From positions 1 to 34,444 of the forward strand of contig NZ_QFRW01000315.1 of assembly GCF_003265355.1 (NCBI RefSeq): a stretch of 34,444 nt of DNA, written 5' to 3'. Positions 8,075 through 19,845 of the stretch are shown here, piece after piece. Under the pieces are notes generated by a model. That model did not search any database, was not told the origin of the DNA, and saw only the letters and a list, made by a program, of their open reading frames with translations. The stretch is from Glycomyces dulcitolivorans. Lineage in GTDB: Bacteria; Actinomycetota; Actinomycetes; Mycobacteriales; Micromonosporaceae. A program made the translations under genes and the position numbers. The stretch's first letter is position 1, and every line of letters begins with the position of its first letter.

Positions 8075-9028
8075 AATACCTCGTGACCGGCGGCGCCGGC
8101 TACATCGGCTCGATCGTCGCCACGATGCTGCTCGAAGCGGGCCATGAGGTCGTCGTCCTCGACGACTGCTCGACCGGCGCCGCCGAGCGCGTCCCCGCCG
8201 GGGCCGAGCTCGTGCGCAAGTCCGTGCAGGACGTCGCCGAGGTCCTCGACGGCACCTTCGACGGCGTCCTCCACTTCGCCGGCCTCATCGCCGCGGGCGA
8301 ATCGATGGAGAAGCCCGAGATCTACTGGGAGGCCAACACCAACGGCACGTTCGCGCTCCTCGCCGCCATGCGCGAGGCCGGCGTGCGCACCCTCGTGTTC
8401 TCCTCCACGGCCGCCGTCTACGGCAACCCGCTCGAAGTGCCCATCAAGGAGGAGGCCGTCAAGGCCCCCACCTCCACGTACGGCGCCACCAAGCTCTCCA
8501 GCGACATGGCGATCCAGTCCGAGGCCACCGCCCACGGCCTCGCCGCGGTCTCCCTGCGCTACTTCAACGTCGTCGGCGCCTACCGCGACCGGGCCGGGAT
8601 CTGGCACGGCGAGAACCACGAGCCCGAGACCCACATCATCCCGATCGCCTTCGACGCCGCCTCCGGGCGCCGCGAGTCCTTCGCGATCTTCGGCGACGAC
8701 TACCCGACCCCCGACGGGACCTGCGTCCGCGACTACATCCACGTCGCCGACCTCGCCGAGGCCCACTTGCTCGCCCTCGGCGCCGCCGCGGCCGGCGAGC
8801 ACAAGATCTACAACCTCGGCAACGGCAACGGCTTCTCCAACAAGGAGGTCGTCGCCACCGTCAAGCAGGTCACCGGCACCGACTTCCCCGTGAACGTCGG
8901 CCCCCGCCGCGCCGGCGACCCCGCCGAACTCGTCGCCTCGTCCGAGCGCGCGAAGACCGAACTCGGCTGGAAGCCCAGCCGCGACACCCTCGACCGCATG
9001 GTCGCCGACGCCTGGGAGTACTACCAGC

Positions 9029-9042
<14 letters not shown>
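8071..9042 (+). CDS. galE: UDP-glucose 4-epimerase
   Basis: A 323-residue extended-SDR enzyme that interconverts UDP-galactose and UDP-glucose. The NAD-binding motif GGAGYIGS occupies residues 7-14. The catalytic Ser/Thr is in FSSTAAVYG (about 112-113) and the catalytic Tyr137-x3-Lys141 is in YGATK. SLRYFNVVGA and DGTCVRDYIHVADLA are typical GalE segments. The GTG start at 8071 overlaps the galT stop as GTGA, and AGGGAG lies just upstream (about 8061-8066). The 3' end overlaps galK by 14 bases. It completes the Leloir set in one operon; no mutarotase or galactose transporter gene is present here. Confidence 0.96.
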
Positions 9043-10177
<1,135 letters not shown>

Positions 10178-10190
10178 GAGGACGGGACAG

Positions 10191-10220
10191 CGGCCCGGAC
10201 TGTGACGGTCCGGGCCGTTT
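10191..10220 (+). terminator. Rho-independent terminator of the gal operon
   Basis: A perfect 10-bp stem, CGGCCCGGAC (10191-10200) with GTCCGGGCCG (10208-10217), encloses a 7-base loop and is followed immediately by TTTTCCTC. It is 14 bases past the galK stop. Confidence 0.9.
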
Positions 10221-10306
10221 TCCTCGACCGCGGACGGTGTGACAGCGGTTGCGGGACCGGCGGCGCAGCAGCGTGACCGGTCCCGCACTCTGGAATACTC
10301 CCCGGC

Positions 10307-10654
10307 ATGGAAATCGTGCACCTCGTGCTGCGCTACCTCCACCTGCTCGGCTTCGCCGCGGTCTTCGGCGGCTGGCTCGTGTCGTGGCTGTCGCGCAAGT
10401 TCAACTTCAACACCGCGATGCTCTACGGCATCGCCGTCCAGCTCGCGACCGGGATCGTCCTCTACGGGCTGGTCAGCGCCGAAGGGGACGCCAACCACGC
10501 GAAGCTCGGGATCAAGTTCCTGCTCGCCCTGCTGCTCGCGGTCATGATCGCGATCCCCGTGTGGAAGAAGCGCGAGAAGGTCGCCGCCGGGCACTTCTGG
10601 GCCACCGGCGGGCTCATCGCCGTCACCGCCGGCGTGGCCGTCTTCTGGACGTAG
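10307..10654 (+). CDS. Small four-helix membrane protein of unknown function
   Basis: A 115-residue protein with four predicted transmembrane helices at roughly residues 6-28, 37-56, 66-85 and 96-113, joined by short loops (SRKFNFN, SAEGDANHAK, WKKREKVAAG). His residues occur in the first helix (YLHLLG) and near loops (NHAKLG, AGHFWA). This would suit a heme- or metal-binding membrane protein such as DUF2269/CopD-like small proteins, but I cannot confirm a family. The ATG at 10307 is the clear start. It has its own short upstream region after the gal terminator and is not obviously in an operon. Confidence 0.75.
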   Translation: MEIVHLVLRYLHLLGFAAVFGGWLVSWLSRKFNFNTAMLYGIAVQLATGIVLYGLVSAEGDANHAKLGIKFLLALLLAVMIAIPVWKKREKVAAGHFWATGGLIAVTAGVAVFWT

Positions 10655-10761
10655 ACCCCCGCGTCCGTATTCACCCTTCTGTAACAACAAGGGCCGCCGG
10701 GAACCGCAATAGCCCCGTAGTAGCGGCGAAACACCAGTTCACTCCTGGTCTCAGTCATAGG

Positions 10762-10782
10762 ATGTTTCGGTAACGAAATCAT
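10762..10782. promoter_or_regulatory. Imperfect palindrome upstream of the nucleoside uptake operon
   Basis: Arms TTTCG (10765-10769) and CGAAA (10774-10778) flank GTAA. Outer arms ATG (10762-10764) and CAT (10780-10782) extend the symmetry with one bulged T. It sits about 85 bases before the lipoprotein start, in the only sizeable gap of this region (10655-10866). It could be a regulator site; nothing in the window identifies the regulator. The rest of the gap shows no clear terminator or promoter. Confidence 0.35.
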
Positions 10783-10866
10783 CAAGGAGCGTGTCAGAGG
10801 CCATCAAGTGCGGCCATGATTAGGCGGGTATCGACTTACCCCCTTGGATTGTCAAAGGAGACCGTA

Positions 10867-11967
10867 ATGGCTGTCAAGCCGTTCAAGCTGGCCGTGGCGG
10901 GCCTTTCCGCCGTCGGCCTCGCCGCCCTCGCCGCTTGCGGCGACGCGCCCACCGATTCGAGCGGCGACGGCAACGCCGAAGCGACGTTCAGCGCCTGCAT
11001 GGTGACCGACTCGGGCGGCATCGACGACAAGTCCTTCAACGAGTCCGCGTGGGCCGGCATGGAAGCCGCCGCCGACGAGAACTCCGACATCGCGGTCACC
11101 TACAAGGAGTCGGCCTCCGAGGCCGACTACGACCCGAACCTCCAGGCGTCGGTCGACGACAGCTGCGACTTCATCGTCGGCGTCGGCGGCCTCATGGCCG
11201 GCAACGTCACCACCGCCGCCCTGGCCAACACCGAGGTCGGCTTCGCGATCGTCGACGGCTCCCCGATCGACGCGAACTTCGCGCCGGTCGAGACCGAGAA
11301 CGTCTACTCGATCCAGTTCGACACCGCCCAGTCCGCGTTCCTGGCCGGCTACGTCGCCGCCTCGCAGACGCAGACGGGCATCGTCGCCACCTGGGGCGGC
11401 ATGCAGATCAACCCGGTGACCATCTTCATGGACGGCTTCTCCGAGGGCATCGCGAAGTACAACGAGGACAAGGGCGCCGACGTCCAGCTCCTCGGCTGGG
11501 ACGCCGCCGCGCAGACCGGCACCTTCCTCGGCAACTTCGAGGACGCCGCCGCCGGCCGCAGCACCTCCGACACCTTCATCACGCAGGGCGCGGACATCCT
11601 CTTCCCGGTCGCCGGCCCCGCCGGCATCGGCGCGCTGACCGCCGCCGCCGAGAACGACGCCGTCAACGCGATCTGGGTCGACACCGACGGCTTCGAGTCC
11701 ACCGAGTACGGCTCCGAGCTCATCACCTCGGCCGAGAAGGCCCTCGACGTCGCCGTCCGCGACGCCGTCCTGGCCGCCTACAAGGGCGAGGCCGGCAACG
11801 GCACCTACGTCGGCACCCTCGCCAACGAGGGCGTCTCGATCGCGCCGTTCCACGACTTCGACTCCGTGATCTCGGACGAGACCAAGGCCGAGGTCGAGGC
11901 CCTGAAGGCCGCGATCATCGACGGCTCGCTCGTCGTCGAGTCGCCGGCCAGCCCGGCCGCTCCGTAA
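10867..11967 (+). CDS. BMP-family (PnrA-like) nucleoside-binding lipoprotein
   Basis: A 366-residue extracellular binding protein of an ABC importer. The N-terminus is a lipoprotein signal with lipobox LAAC, placing the lipidated Cys at residue 24, followed by an Asp/Ser-rich tether. The mature part begins with CMVTDSGGIDDKSFNESAW, the hallmark of the BMP/PnrA/TmpC family, and continues with VGVGGLMAGN and ATWGGMQINP, as in purine/pyrimidine nucleoside receptors. The start ATG at 10867 has AAAGGAG (10854-10860) at ideal spacing; an in-frame opening from 10816 is less likely. It heads an operon with an ABC ATPase, two permeases and two nucleoside-catabolic enzymes, which supports nucleosides as substrate. 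Confidence 0.95.
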   Translation: MAVKPFKLAVAGLSAVGLAALAACGDAPTDSSGDGNAEATFSACMVTDSGGIDDKSFNESAWAGMEAAADENSDIAVTYKESASEADYDPNLQASVDDSCDFIVGVGGLMAGNVTTAALANTEVGFAIVDGSPIDANFAPVETENVYSIQFDTAQSAFLAGYVAASQTQTGIVATWGGMQINPVTIFMDGFSEGIAKYNEDKGADVQLLGWDAAAQTGTFLGNFEDAAAGRSTSDTFITQGADILFPVAGPAGIGALTAAAENDAVNAIWVDTDGFESTEYGSELITSAEKALDVAVRDAVLAAYKGEAGNGTYVGTLANEGVSIAPFHDFDSVISDETKAEVEALKAAIIDGSLVVESPASPAAP

Positions 11968-12004
11968 CCGGTCCGCGCGCGAGAAATCTACAGAGGAACG
12001 TGCA

Positions 12005-13575
<1,571 letters not shown>

Positions 13576-13579
<4 letters not shown>

Positions 13580-14859
13580 GCGACAGCACCGCGACGACTG
13601 AAGCCCCGGCAGAGCAGCCGAGCACGGACCAAGAGTCCAAGCCGAACTTCGCCAGGCTCTTCGGCCGCTACCTGACCGAGGCGAACTCGGTCATGGTCAC
13701 CATCTACTCGCTGCTGCTGGCGTTCCTCATCGGCGGCGTCCTCCTCATCGTCTCCGACGAGTACGTGCGCTCCACCTGGTCGTACTTCTTCTCCCGCCCC
13801 CAGGACGCCCTCCTCGGCTCCTGGTACCTCATCCGCGACTCCTACCTGTCGCTGTTCGAGGGCGCGATCCTCAACCTGAACACCCTCGACCGGTTCGCCG
13901 CGGGCGACGCCGGCGTCGGCGACCTCCTCCGCCCGCTCTCGGAGACCCTCACCTACGCGACCCCGCTGATCTTCACCGGCCTCGCCGTCGGCATCGCCTT
14001 CAAGGCCGGGCTGTTCAACATCGGCGCCCAGGGCCAGATGATCTTCGGCATCCTCGGCGCGCTCATCGTCGGCTTCGCCCTCGACCTGCCGATCTGGATC
14101 CACCTGCCGCTCGCCGTCCTCGCGGGCGCGGCCGCGGGCGGCCTCTTCGGCGCCGTCCCCGGCCTCCTCAAGGCCACGACCGGCGCGCACGAGGTCATCT
14201 CCTCGATCATGCTGAACAACATCGCCGCGCTGTTCCTGGTGTGGGCCATCGGGACCGACTTCCTCCACTCGGAGCTGAGCACCCAGCTGGTCACCAAGGG
14301 CGTGGACGAGTCGGCGACCCTGCCGACGCTCCTGTCCTCGCTCAACGAGACCCTCCGCGTCAACGCAGGCCTGCTCATCGGCATCGCCGCCGCCGTCTTC
14401 ACCTGGTGGCTGCTCTCGAAGTCCACCTTCGGGTTCCGCATCCGGTCGGTCGGCTTCAACGAGAACGCCTCCCAGACCGCGGGCATGCACATCGGCCGCA
14501 CCTACACGACCACCATGGCCGTCTCGGGCGCCATCGCCGGCCTCGCGGGCGCGGCCCTGTCGCTGGGCGTCTTCTCCACCGGCGTCACGACCTCGACCCC
14601 GCTCCAGTACGGCTTCGACGGCATCACCGTCGCGCTCCTCGGCCGGGCCAACCCCGGCGGCATCGTCGCCGCGGCGCTCCTGTTCGGCGCGCTCAAGGCC
14701 GGCGCCCTCTCGGCGCAGCCCGACGTCCCGGTCGACATCTCGACCCTGCTCCAGGCGATCATCGTGCTCTTCATCGCCGCCCCCGCACTGGTCAAGGCGA
14801 TCCTGCACCTGCGCACACCGCGCGGCGGCCTGGTCACCCTCGAAGCGAAAGGCTGGTGA
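13576..14859 (+). CDS. Nucleoside ABC importer permease (first)
   Basis: A 427-residue membrane protein of the BPD_transp_2 / RbsC-NupP type. A polar N-terminal ~40 residues precedes the first helix (ITIYSLLLAFLIGGVLLIV-like stretch), then a periplasmic segment, then a helical core with the family hallmark FKAGLFNIGAQGQM and, further on, ALLGRANPGGIVAAALLFGALKAG. About eight helices are likely. The ATG at 13576 overlaps the ATPase stop. It pairs with the next gene to form the heterodimeric channel, and its end touches that gene's start region. Confidence 0.94.
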
Positions 14860-14864
14860 GCCCC

Positions 14865-16139
14865 ATGGCAGTGGACACGCAGACCCTTCCCGCCATGGTC
14901 GACGAGCGCGCCCCGGTGCGCCGCGTCAAGGGCGGCGTCACGTACGCGGTGCTCGGCCTGTTCCTCCTCGCCATCGCCGTCGCGGTGCTCGGCGGGGACC
15001 GGACCACCACGATCGCGTTCGACCGGACCCTCACCGACCTCCACTGGGCCGTCCCGACCCGCCCCGTCGTCCTCGCCCTCGGCGCGATCACCGCCGCCGC
15101 GGGCGCGTGGATGCTCCTGGGCCTGCCCCAGCGGTGGACGAAGTTCGCCTCGGCGGCCGCGGTCACCGCGTTCGTCGTGGGCCTGCTGTTCTGGTCCTAC
15201 TCCGAGCCCGGCACGGTCTTCCGCGCCGAGTCGATCCTCGCCGGGGCCCTGTTCCTGTCGATGCCGTACATCTTCGGCGCGCTCTCGGGCGTCGTCTGCG
15301 AGCGCTCCGGCGTCATCAACATCGGCATCGAGGGCCAGTTCCTCATGGGCGCCTTCACCGGCGTCCTGGTCGCCAACATCACCGGGAACGTCTACGCCGG
15401 CATGGCCGGGGCGATGCTCGCCGGGCTCCTGTCGACCATGCTGCTGGCGCTGCTCGCCACCAAGTACCAGGTCAACCAGGTCGTCGTCGGCGTCATCCTC
15501 AACCTGCTCGCCCTGGGCTTCACCAGCTTCATGTACGACCAGCTGAAGAAGACCGAGGGCTTCAACAACGCGTTCTCGATCCCGACGATCTCCTGGGGCC
15601 CGCTCGCGGACATCCCGATCCTCGGCCCGGTCCTGTTCCAGCAGAAGCTGTTCGTGTACGTCGGCCTCGTCATGGTCTTCGTGGTGTGGTTCCTGCTGTA
15701 CCGGACCCGCTGGGGCCTGCGCACCCGCGCGGTCGGCGAGCACCCGGCCGCCGCGGACTCCATGGGCGTCAACGTGAACCGCCTCCGCTACTGGAACGTG
15801 ACCCTCGCGGGCCTCATCTCCGGTTTCGGCGGCGCCTGGTTCACCATCGCGAACTCCCTGGCCTTCAACAAGGACATGACCGCCGGGCTCGGCTTCGTCG
15901 CGCTCGCGGTCATGATCGTGGGCCGCTGGAACCCGCTCGGCGTGCTCGCCGGGGCGCTCATCTTCGGCTTCACGACGCAGATCGCCCGCGACCTGGACGC
16001 GTCCGGTTCGGCGCTCATCCCCGGCGACTTCCTCAAGATGCTCCCGTACGCGGTCACGCTCGTGGTCGTGGCGGGCCTCATCGGCAAGGCCAGGGCCCCC
16101 AAGGCCGACGGCGTTCCGTACAACCCGGGGGACAAGTAG
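14865..16139 (+). CDS. Nucleoside ABC importer permease (second)
   Basis: A 424-residue membrane protein of the same family (NupQ/YufQ-like). The core contains SGVVCERSGVINIGIEGQFLMGAF-type residues (family hallmark 'G-V-[VI]-N-I-[GA]-x-E-G'), several Leu/Val-rich helices and the C-terminal IVGRWNPLGVLAGALIFGF. An N-terminal extension of ~115 residues contributes about three additional helices. The ATG at 14865 is preferred. A GTG at 14856 overlapping the previous stop is possible but lies only 3 bases from the best AAAGG. The open frame upstream of 14856 is a shadow of the first permease. It ends 3 bases before cdd. Confidence 0.93.
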   Translation: MAVDTQTLPAMVDERAPVRRVKGGVTYAVLGLFLLAIAVAVLGGDRTTTIAFDRTLTDLHWAVPTRPVVLALGAITAAAGAWMLLGLPQRWTKFASAAAVTAFVVGLLFWSYSEPGTVFRAESILAGALFLSMPYIFGALSGVVCERSGVINIGIEGQFLMGAFTGVLVANITGNVYAGMAGAMLAGLLSTMLLALLATKYQVNQVVVGVILNLLALGFTSFMYDQLKKTEGFNNAFSIPTISWGPLADIPILGPVLFQQKLFVYVGLVMVFVVWFLLYRTRWGLRTRAVGEHPAAADSMGVNVNRLRYWNVTLAGLISGFGGAWFTIANSLAFNKDMTAGLGFVALAVMIVGRWNPLGVLAGALIFGFTTQIARDLDASGSALIPGDFLKMLPYAVTLVVVAGLIGKARAPKADGVPYNPGDK

Positions 16140-16142
16140 CGC

Positions 16143-16535
16143 ATGGACATCGACTGGGAGGCCTTGCGGGACAAGGCGCGCGAGGCCATGGGCCACGCAT
16201 ACGTCCCCTACTCGAAGTACCCCGTCGGGGTCGCCGGGCTCGTCGACGACGGCCGGATCGTGTCCGGCTGCAACGTCGAGAACGCCTCGTACGGCCTGAC
16301 CCTGTGCGCCGAGTGCGGCATGGTCTCGCAGCTCGCGGCCACCGGCGGCGGCCGCCTGGTCGCCATCGCCTGCGTCGACGGCGCGGGGGAGCCCCTCACC
16401 CCCTGCGGCCGCTGCCGCCAGCTCCTGTTCGAGCACGGCGGACCGGACTGCCTCGTGGACGAGCGGCCGGAGCCGACGACCGTGGGGGCCCTGCTCCCCG
16501 GCGCGTTCGGCCCCGACCACTTGTCCGCCAACTGA
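16143..16535 (+). CDS. cdd: Cytidine deaminase
   Basis: This zinc enzyme deaminates cytidine and deoxycytidine to uridine and deoxyuridine. It has 130 residues, the short homotetrameric type. The substrate-binding segment CNVENASYG precedes the catalytic C55-A-E57 (LCAE), and PCGRCRQLL supplies C88 and C91. The three cysteines bind zinc and E57 is the proton shuttle. The ATG at 16143 is 3 bases past the permease stop, so it is part of the uptake operon and acts on imported nucleosides before the phosphorylase encoded next. Confidence 0.97.
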   Translation: MDIDWEALRDKAREAMGHAYVPYSKYPVGVAGLVDDGRIVSGCNVENASYGLTLCAECGMVSQLAATGGGRLVAIACVDGAGEPLTPCGRCRQLLFEHGGPDCLVDERPEPTTVGALLPGAFGPDHLSAN

Positions 16536-16617
16536 ATCAGCCCCCTCGGCATCGGGACCGCCATTCACGGCGCTCCAGGTGCCGTTCGGGTTTCCACCTA
16601 CCAGTGAGGGAAAGCCA

Positions 16618-17895
16618 ATGATCACCGCTGTGGACGTCATCCGCGCCAAACGGGACGGCGGCGAGCTCTCGACCGCGCAGATCGACTGGGTCATCGACGC
16701 CTACACGAAGGGCGACGTCGCGGACGAGCAGATGTCGGCCCTCGCGATGGCGATCTTCCTGAACGGCGCGCAGCCCCGAGAGATCGCCGACTGGACCGCC
16801 GCGATGATCCGCTCGGGCATCACGCTCGACCTTGCGGCCGTGGGCAAGCAGTGCGTCGACAAGCACTCCACGGGCGGCGTCGGCGACAAGATCACCCTTC
16901 CGCTCGCCCCGCTCGTCGCGGTCTTCGACGTTGCGGTCCCGCAGCTCTCGGGCCGCGGGCTCGGCCACACCGGCGGCACCCTCGACAAGCTGGAATCCAT
17001 CCCCGGCTTCCAGGTCGACATGTCCGAGGCCCGGGTCATCGAGCAGCTCAAGGAGATCGGCGCGGTCATCTGCGCGGCCACCGGCGACCTCGCCCCGGCC
17101 GACAAGAAGCTGTACGCCCTCCGCGACATCACCTCCACTGTGGAGTCGATCCCGCTGATCGCGTCCTCGATCATGTGCAAGAAGATCGCCGAGGGCGCCG
17201 ACGCGATCGTCCTCGACGTCAAGGTCGGCTCCGGCGCCTTCATGAAGGACTTCGGGCGCGCCCGGGAACTCGCCGAGACCATGGTCCGCCTCGGCACCGA
17301 CCACGGCGTCGACACCCGCGCGCTGCTCACCGACATGTCGATCCCCCTGGGCCGCACCGCCGGCAACGGCCTCGAAGTCCGCGAGTCGGTCGAGGTCCTC
17401 GCGGGCGGCGGCCCCGCCGACGTCGTCGAGCTGACCGTGGCCCTCGCCAAGGAGATGCTCGCCGCCGCGGGCCAACCCGACGCCGACCCTGCCGCCGCGC
17501 TCAAGGACGGCCGCGCGATGGACAAGTGGCGCAAGATGATCGTGGCTCAGGGCGGCCAGGTCGACGCCCCGCTCCCGATCGCCCGCGAGACCGAGGAGAT
17601 CACCGCCTCCGCCGACGGCTTCATCAGCGAGATGGACGCCTACGCGGTCGGCGTCGCCGCCTGGCGCCTCGGCGCGGGCCGCGAGCGCCAGGGCCAGCCC
17701 GTCCAGTTCGGCGCGGGCATCGAGATCCTCAAGACCGTCGGCGAATCGGTCAAGGCCGGCGAGCCGGTCTTCCGCCTCCACACCGACACCCCGGACCGCT
17801 TCGCCGCCGCGAAGGAGTCCCTCGCCGGCCAGTGGACCGTGGGCGCCGAGCCCGCCGAGCGCGGCCCGATCCTCCTGGACCGCGTCACCGCCTAA
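16618..17895 (+). CDS. deoA: Thymidine / pyrimidine-nucleoside phosphorylase
   Basis: This enzyme splits thymidine, deoxyuridine or uridine with phosphate to the base and (deoxy)ribose 1-phosphate. At 425 residues it is typical. The phosphate-binding loop KHSTGGVGDK is at 82-91, the family signature SGRGLGHTGGTLDKLE begins at 111, and KVGSGAFMK follows. The small helical and large alpha/beta domains and C-terminal domain are all present. The start ATG at 16618 has GAGGGA 6 bases upstream; an upstream in-frame GTG (16579) would add 13 unlikely residues. It is last in the uptake-salvage operon. Whether thymidine or uridine is preferred (deoA versus pdp) cannot be told from sequence alone. Confidence 0.95.
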   Translation: MITAVDVIRAKRDGGELSTAQIDWVIDAYTKGDVADEQMSALAMAIFLNGAQPREIADWTAAMIRSGITLDLAAVGKQCVDKHSTGGVGDKITLPLAPLVAVFDVAVPQLSGRGLGHTGGTLDKLESIPGFQVDMSEARVIEQLKEIGAVICAATGDLAPADKKLYALRDITSTVESIPLIASSIMCKKIAEGADAIVLDVKVGSGAFMKDFGRARELAETMVRLGTDHGVDTRALLTDMSIPLGRTAGNGLEVRESVEVLAGGGPADVVELTVALAKEMLAAAGQPDADPAAALKDGRAMDKWRKMIVAQGGQVDAPLPIARETEEITASADGFISEMDAYAVGVAAWRLGAGRERQGQPVQFGAGIEILKTVGESVKAGEPVFRLHTDTPDRFAAAKESLAGQWTVGAEPAERGPILLDRVTA

Positions 17896-17909
17896 GCGCC
17901 GCAACGCAA

Positions 17910-17944
17910 AGGGCGGCCCCGCCGATGCGGGGCCGCCCTGTCTT
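17910..17944 (+). terminator. Terminator of the nucleoside operon
   Basis: A perfect 13-bp stem, AGGGCGGCCCCGC (17910-17922) with GCGGGGCCGCCCT (17927-17939), has a CGAT loop and is followed by GTCTT. It is 14 bases past the deoA stop. Confidence 0.9.
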
Positions 17945-18027
17945 CGCGGCCCACGAAGTCGCGCCGGTTCCCGTATATTCCACGGTGGACCCCTTGAACT
18001 CCGATACCCCCAGTTGACAGGAGCCCC

Positions 18028-19707
18028 ATGCAAACCCGATCCCGCACCTCCAGGCGCCTCGCGGCCGCCGCCTCCGGCCTGATCGCCGCCGGCGTCTTCG
18101 CCGCCCCGGCCTCGGCCCAGGACGAGGCGCCCCGCAACGACTACACCGGCGACGGCATCCCCGACCTCGTCGCGGTCGGCAACCTCGACGGCTCGCTCCA
18201 GCTCCACCCCGGCAACGCCGACGGGACCTACGGCGCCCCGACCGTCCTCTTCGCCTCCGGGTGGGGCGGCACCGACGTCGTCATGGCCGGTGACCTCACC
18301 TCCGACGGGCTCCCCGACCTCCTCGCCCGCGACCCCAGGACCGGCGACCTCTACACCTACCCCGGCGACGGCGCGGGCGGCCTCGGCGCCCGCGTCCTCT
18401 CCGGGACCGGCTGGGGTCCCGTCGACGTCTTCGCTTCGAACCTCGACTACACCGGCGACGGCGCCAACGACATCCTCGCGACCCGAGGGAACGACAGCCG
18501 CCTCTTCATCTACTCCGGCAACGGGGACGGCACCTTCGACGCCCCCGTGACAGAGGCCGGCGACTACAACCGGGCCGACCTCATCGTCGGCGCCGGCGAC
18601 CTCGACCAGGACGGCCACGACGACTTCGTCGTCCGCGTCGACGACCAGGAGGTGGGCTTCCAGGTCTACCGGTTCCACTTCAGCGGCAAGGACGAGCCCG
18701 TCTGGTCGAACACCCCCCTCGGCCTGGACGACGGCATCGAGTACCCGTACGTCAGCCAGCTCACCTTCCTCGGGGACCTCACCGAGGACATCGAAGGCGA
18801 CGTCCAGACCGAGTTCGTCGCGGTCGACGGACAGACCGGCGAGCTCTTCCGCATCTCGATCAGCCAGTACGGGCCCTACTTCACCGACCACACCCTCGTC
18901 GGCACCGGCTGGAACGGCAGGCGCCTCGCCGAGTCCGACACGGACCGCGTCCACGACTACGACATGGACGGCACCTCGGACCTCTACGCCCGCGCCTCCA
19001 CCGGCGTGGTGTACCACTATCCGGGCACCGCGGCGGGCGCCATCGGGTCGCGGGTCGCCCGGGGCTCCTTCGACGTCGCGGTCGACCTCGTCGAGACCGC
19101 CGGCGACTTCGACGGCAACCACCTGCCCGACCACCTGGTGCGGACCACCGGCGGCGACCTGTACGTCGCCCCCGGCTGGGGCACCTCCGGCGCGACGGTC
19201 ATGCTGACCACCCGCATCGGCGGCGGCTGGAACGCCATGTCCGCGATCGTCTCCGGCGCCGACTACAACGGCGACGGCCTCAACGACATCCTCGCCCGCG
19301 AGTCCTCGACCGGGTACCTGTGGCTCTACCCGGGCACCGGCGAGGGCACCCATGGGGCCCGGACCCGCATCGGCACCGGCTGGAACTCCGTCTCGCTGAT
19401 CACCGCGGTCGGGGACCTCGACCACGACGGCGCCGCGGACGTCCTGGCCCGCAAGGCCTCGGACAACTGCCTGTACTTCTACGGCGGCAACCTCGCCGGC
19501 GGCCTGAAGAACGGCGTCCAGATCGGCTGCGGCTGGAACGTGATGAACACGATCGCGAGCGTCGGCGACTTCAACGCCGACGGCCACACCGACTGGATCG
19601 CCCGCCACACCAACGGCAACCTATACCTGTACAAGGGCAACGGCGCGGGCTCGTACACCGCCTCCACGGTGATCGGCACCGGCTGGAGCGGCTTCGAGAT
19701 CGCCTAG
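18028..19707 (+). CDS. Secreted FG-GAP/VCBS-type repeat protein 1 (beta-propeller only)
   Basis: A 559-residue protein with a Sec signal peptide (Arg-rich start, hydrophobic core, cleavage predicted after ASA at residue 30). The rest is ten repeats of ~50 residues, each with an Asp-rich loop of the D-x-[DNT]-x-[DN]-G-x-x-D type, for example DYTGDGIPD, DLTSDGLPD, DLDQDGHDD, DYNGDGLND, DLDHDGAAD and DFNADGHTD. The fifth (LTEDIEGDVQTE) is degenerate. Between loops recur YPG-GxG, SGTGW and ARxSxTGxLYxYPG units. Such repeats build calcium-stabilised beta-propellers in extracellular adhesins, lectins and enzymes. No catalytic domain is visible. ATG 18028 follows AGGAG. It is the shortest of three tandem paralogues. 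Confidence 0.92.
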   Translation: MQTRSRTSRRLAAAASGLIAAGVFAAPASAQDEAPRNDYTGDGIPDLVAVGNLDGSLQLHPGNADGTYGAPTVLFASGWGGTDVVMAGDLTSDGLPDLLARDPRTGDLYTYPGDGAGGLGARVLSGTGWGPVDVFASNLDYTGDGANDILATRGNDSRLFIYSGNGDGTFDAPVTEAGDYNRADLIVGAGDLDQDGHDDFVVRVDDQEVGFQVYRFHFSGKDEPVWSNTPLGLDDGIEYPYVSQLTFLGDLTEDIEGDVQTEFVAVDGQTGELFRISISQYGPYFTDHTLVGTGWNGRRLAESDTDRVHDYDMDGTSDLYARASTGVVYHYPGTAAGAIGSRVARGSFDVAVDLVETAGDFDGNHLPDHLVRTTGGDLYVAPGWGTSGATVMLTTRIGGGWNAMSAIVSGADYNGDGLNDILARESSTGYLWLYPGTGEGTHGARTRIGTGWNSVSLITAVGDLDHDGAADVLARKASDNCLYFYGGNLAGGLKNGVQIGCGWNVMNTIASVGDFNADGHTDWIARHTNGNLYLYKGNGAGSYTASTVIGTGWSGFEIA

Positions 19708-19710
19708 CCA

Positions 19711-19817
19711 TCGCTTCGAGGGCGGCCCCGCACCCGCGGGGCCGCCCTCGGCACATCCGGGATGCAACCGGTTTCGTAAACAAGGCGTGTAGTCCTAGTC
19801 GGACCCCACGACACCCC
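19711..19817 (+). repeat. Duplicated intergenic segment, copy A
   Basis: From the terminator through GGACCCCACGACACCCCC this stretch is nearly identical to 22905-23011. The shared part downstream of the hairpin includes GGGATGCAACCGGTTTCG, AAACAA and GCGTGTAGTCC. It precedes the gene 2 signal peptide and likely carries the promoter for gene 2. Confidence 0.85.
19717..19750 (+). terminator. Terminator after repeat-protein gene 1
   Basis: A 15-bp perfect stem (19717-19731 with 19736-19750; core GGGCGGCCCCG / CGGGGCCGCCC) with a 4-base ACCC loop, 9 bases past the stop. It has a close relative after gene 2 at 22911-22944. Confidence 0.85.
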
Positions 19818-19845
19818 CTGACCCACCCAACTGAACAGGAACCCC

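Noticed and set aside
14241-14855. Upstream in-frame extension of the second permease
   Set aside because: It overlaps the first permease gene out of frame and encodes an Arg/Pro/His-rich non-membrane stretch, so it is a shadow.
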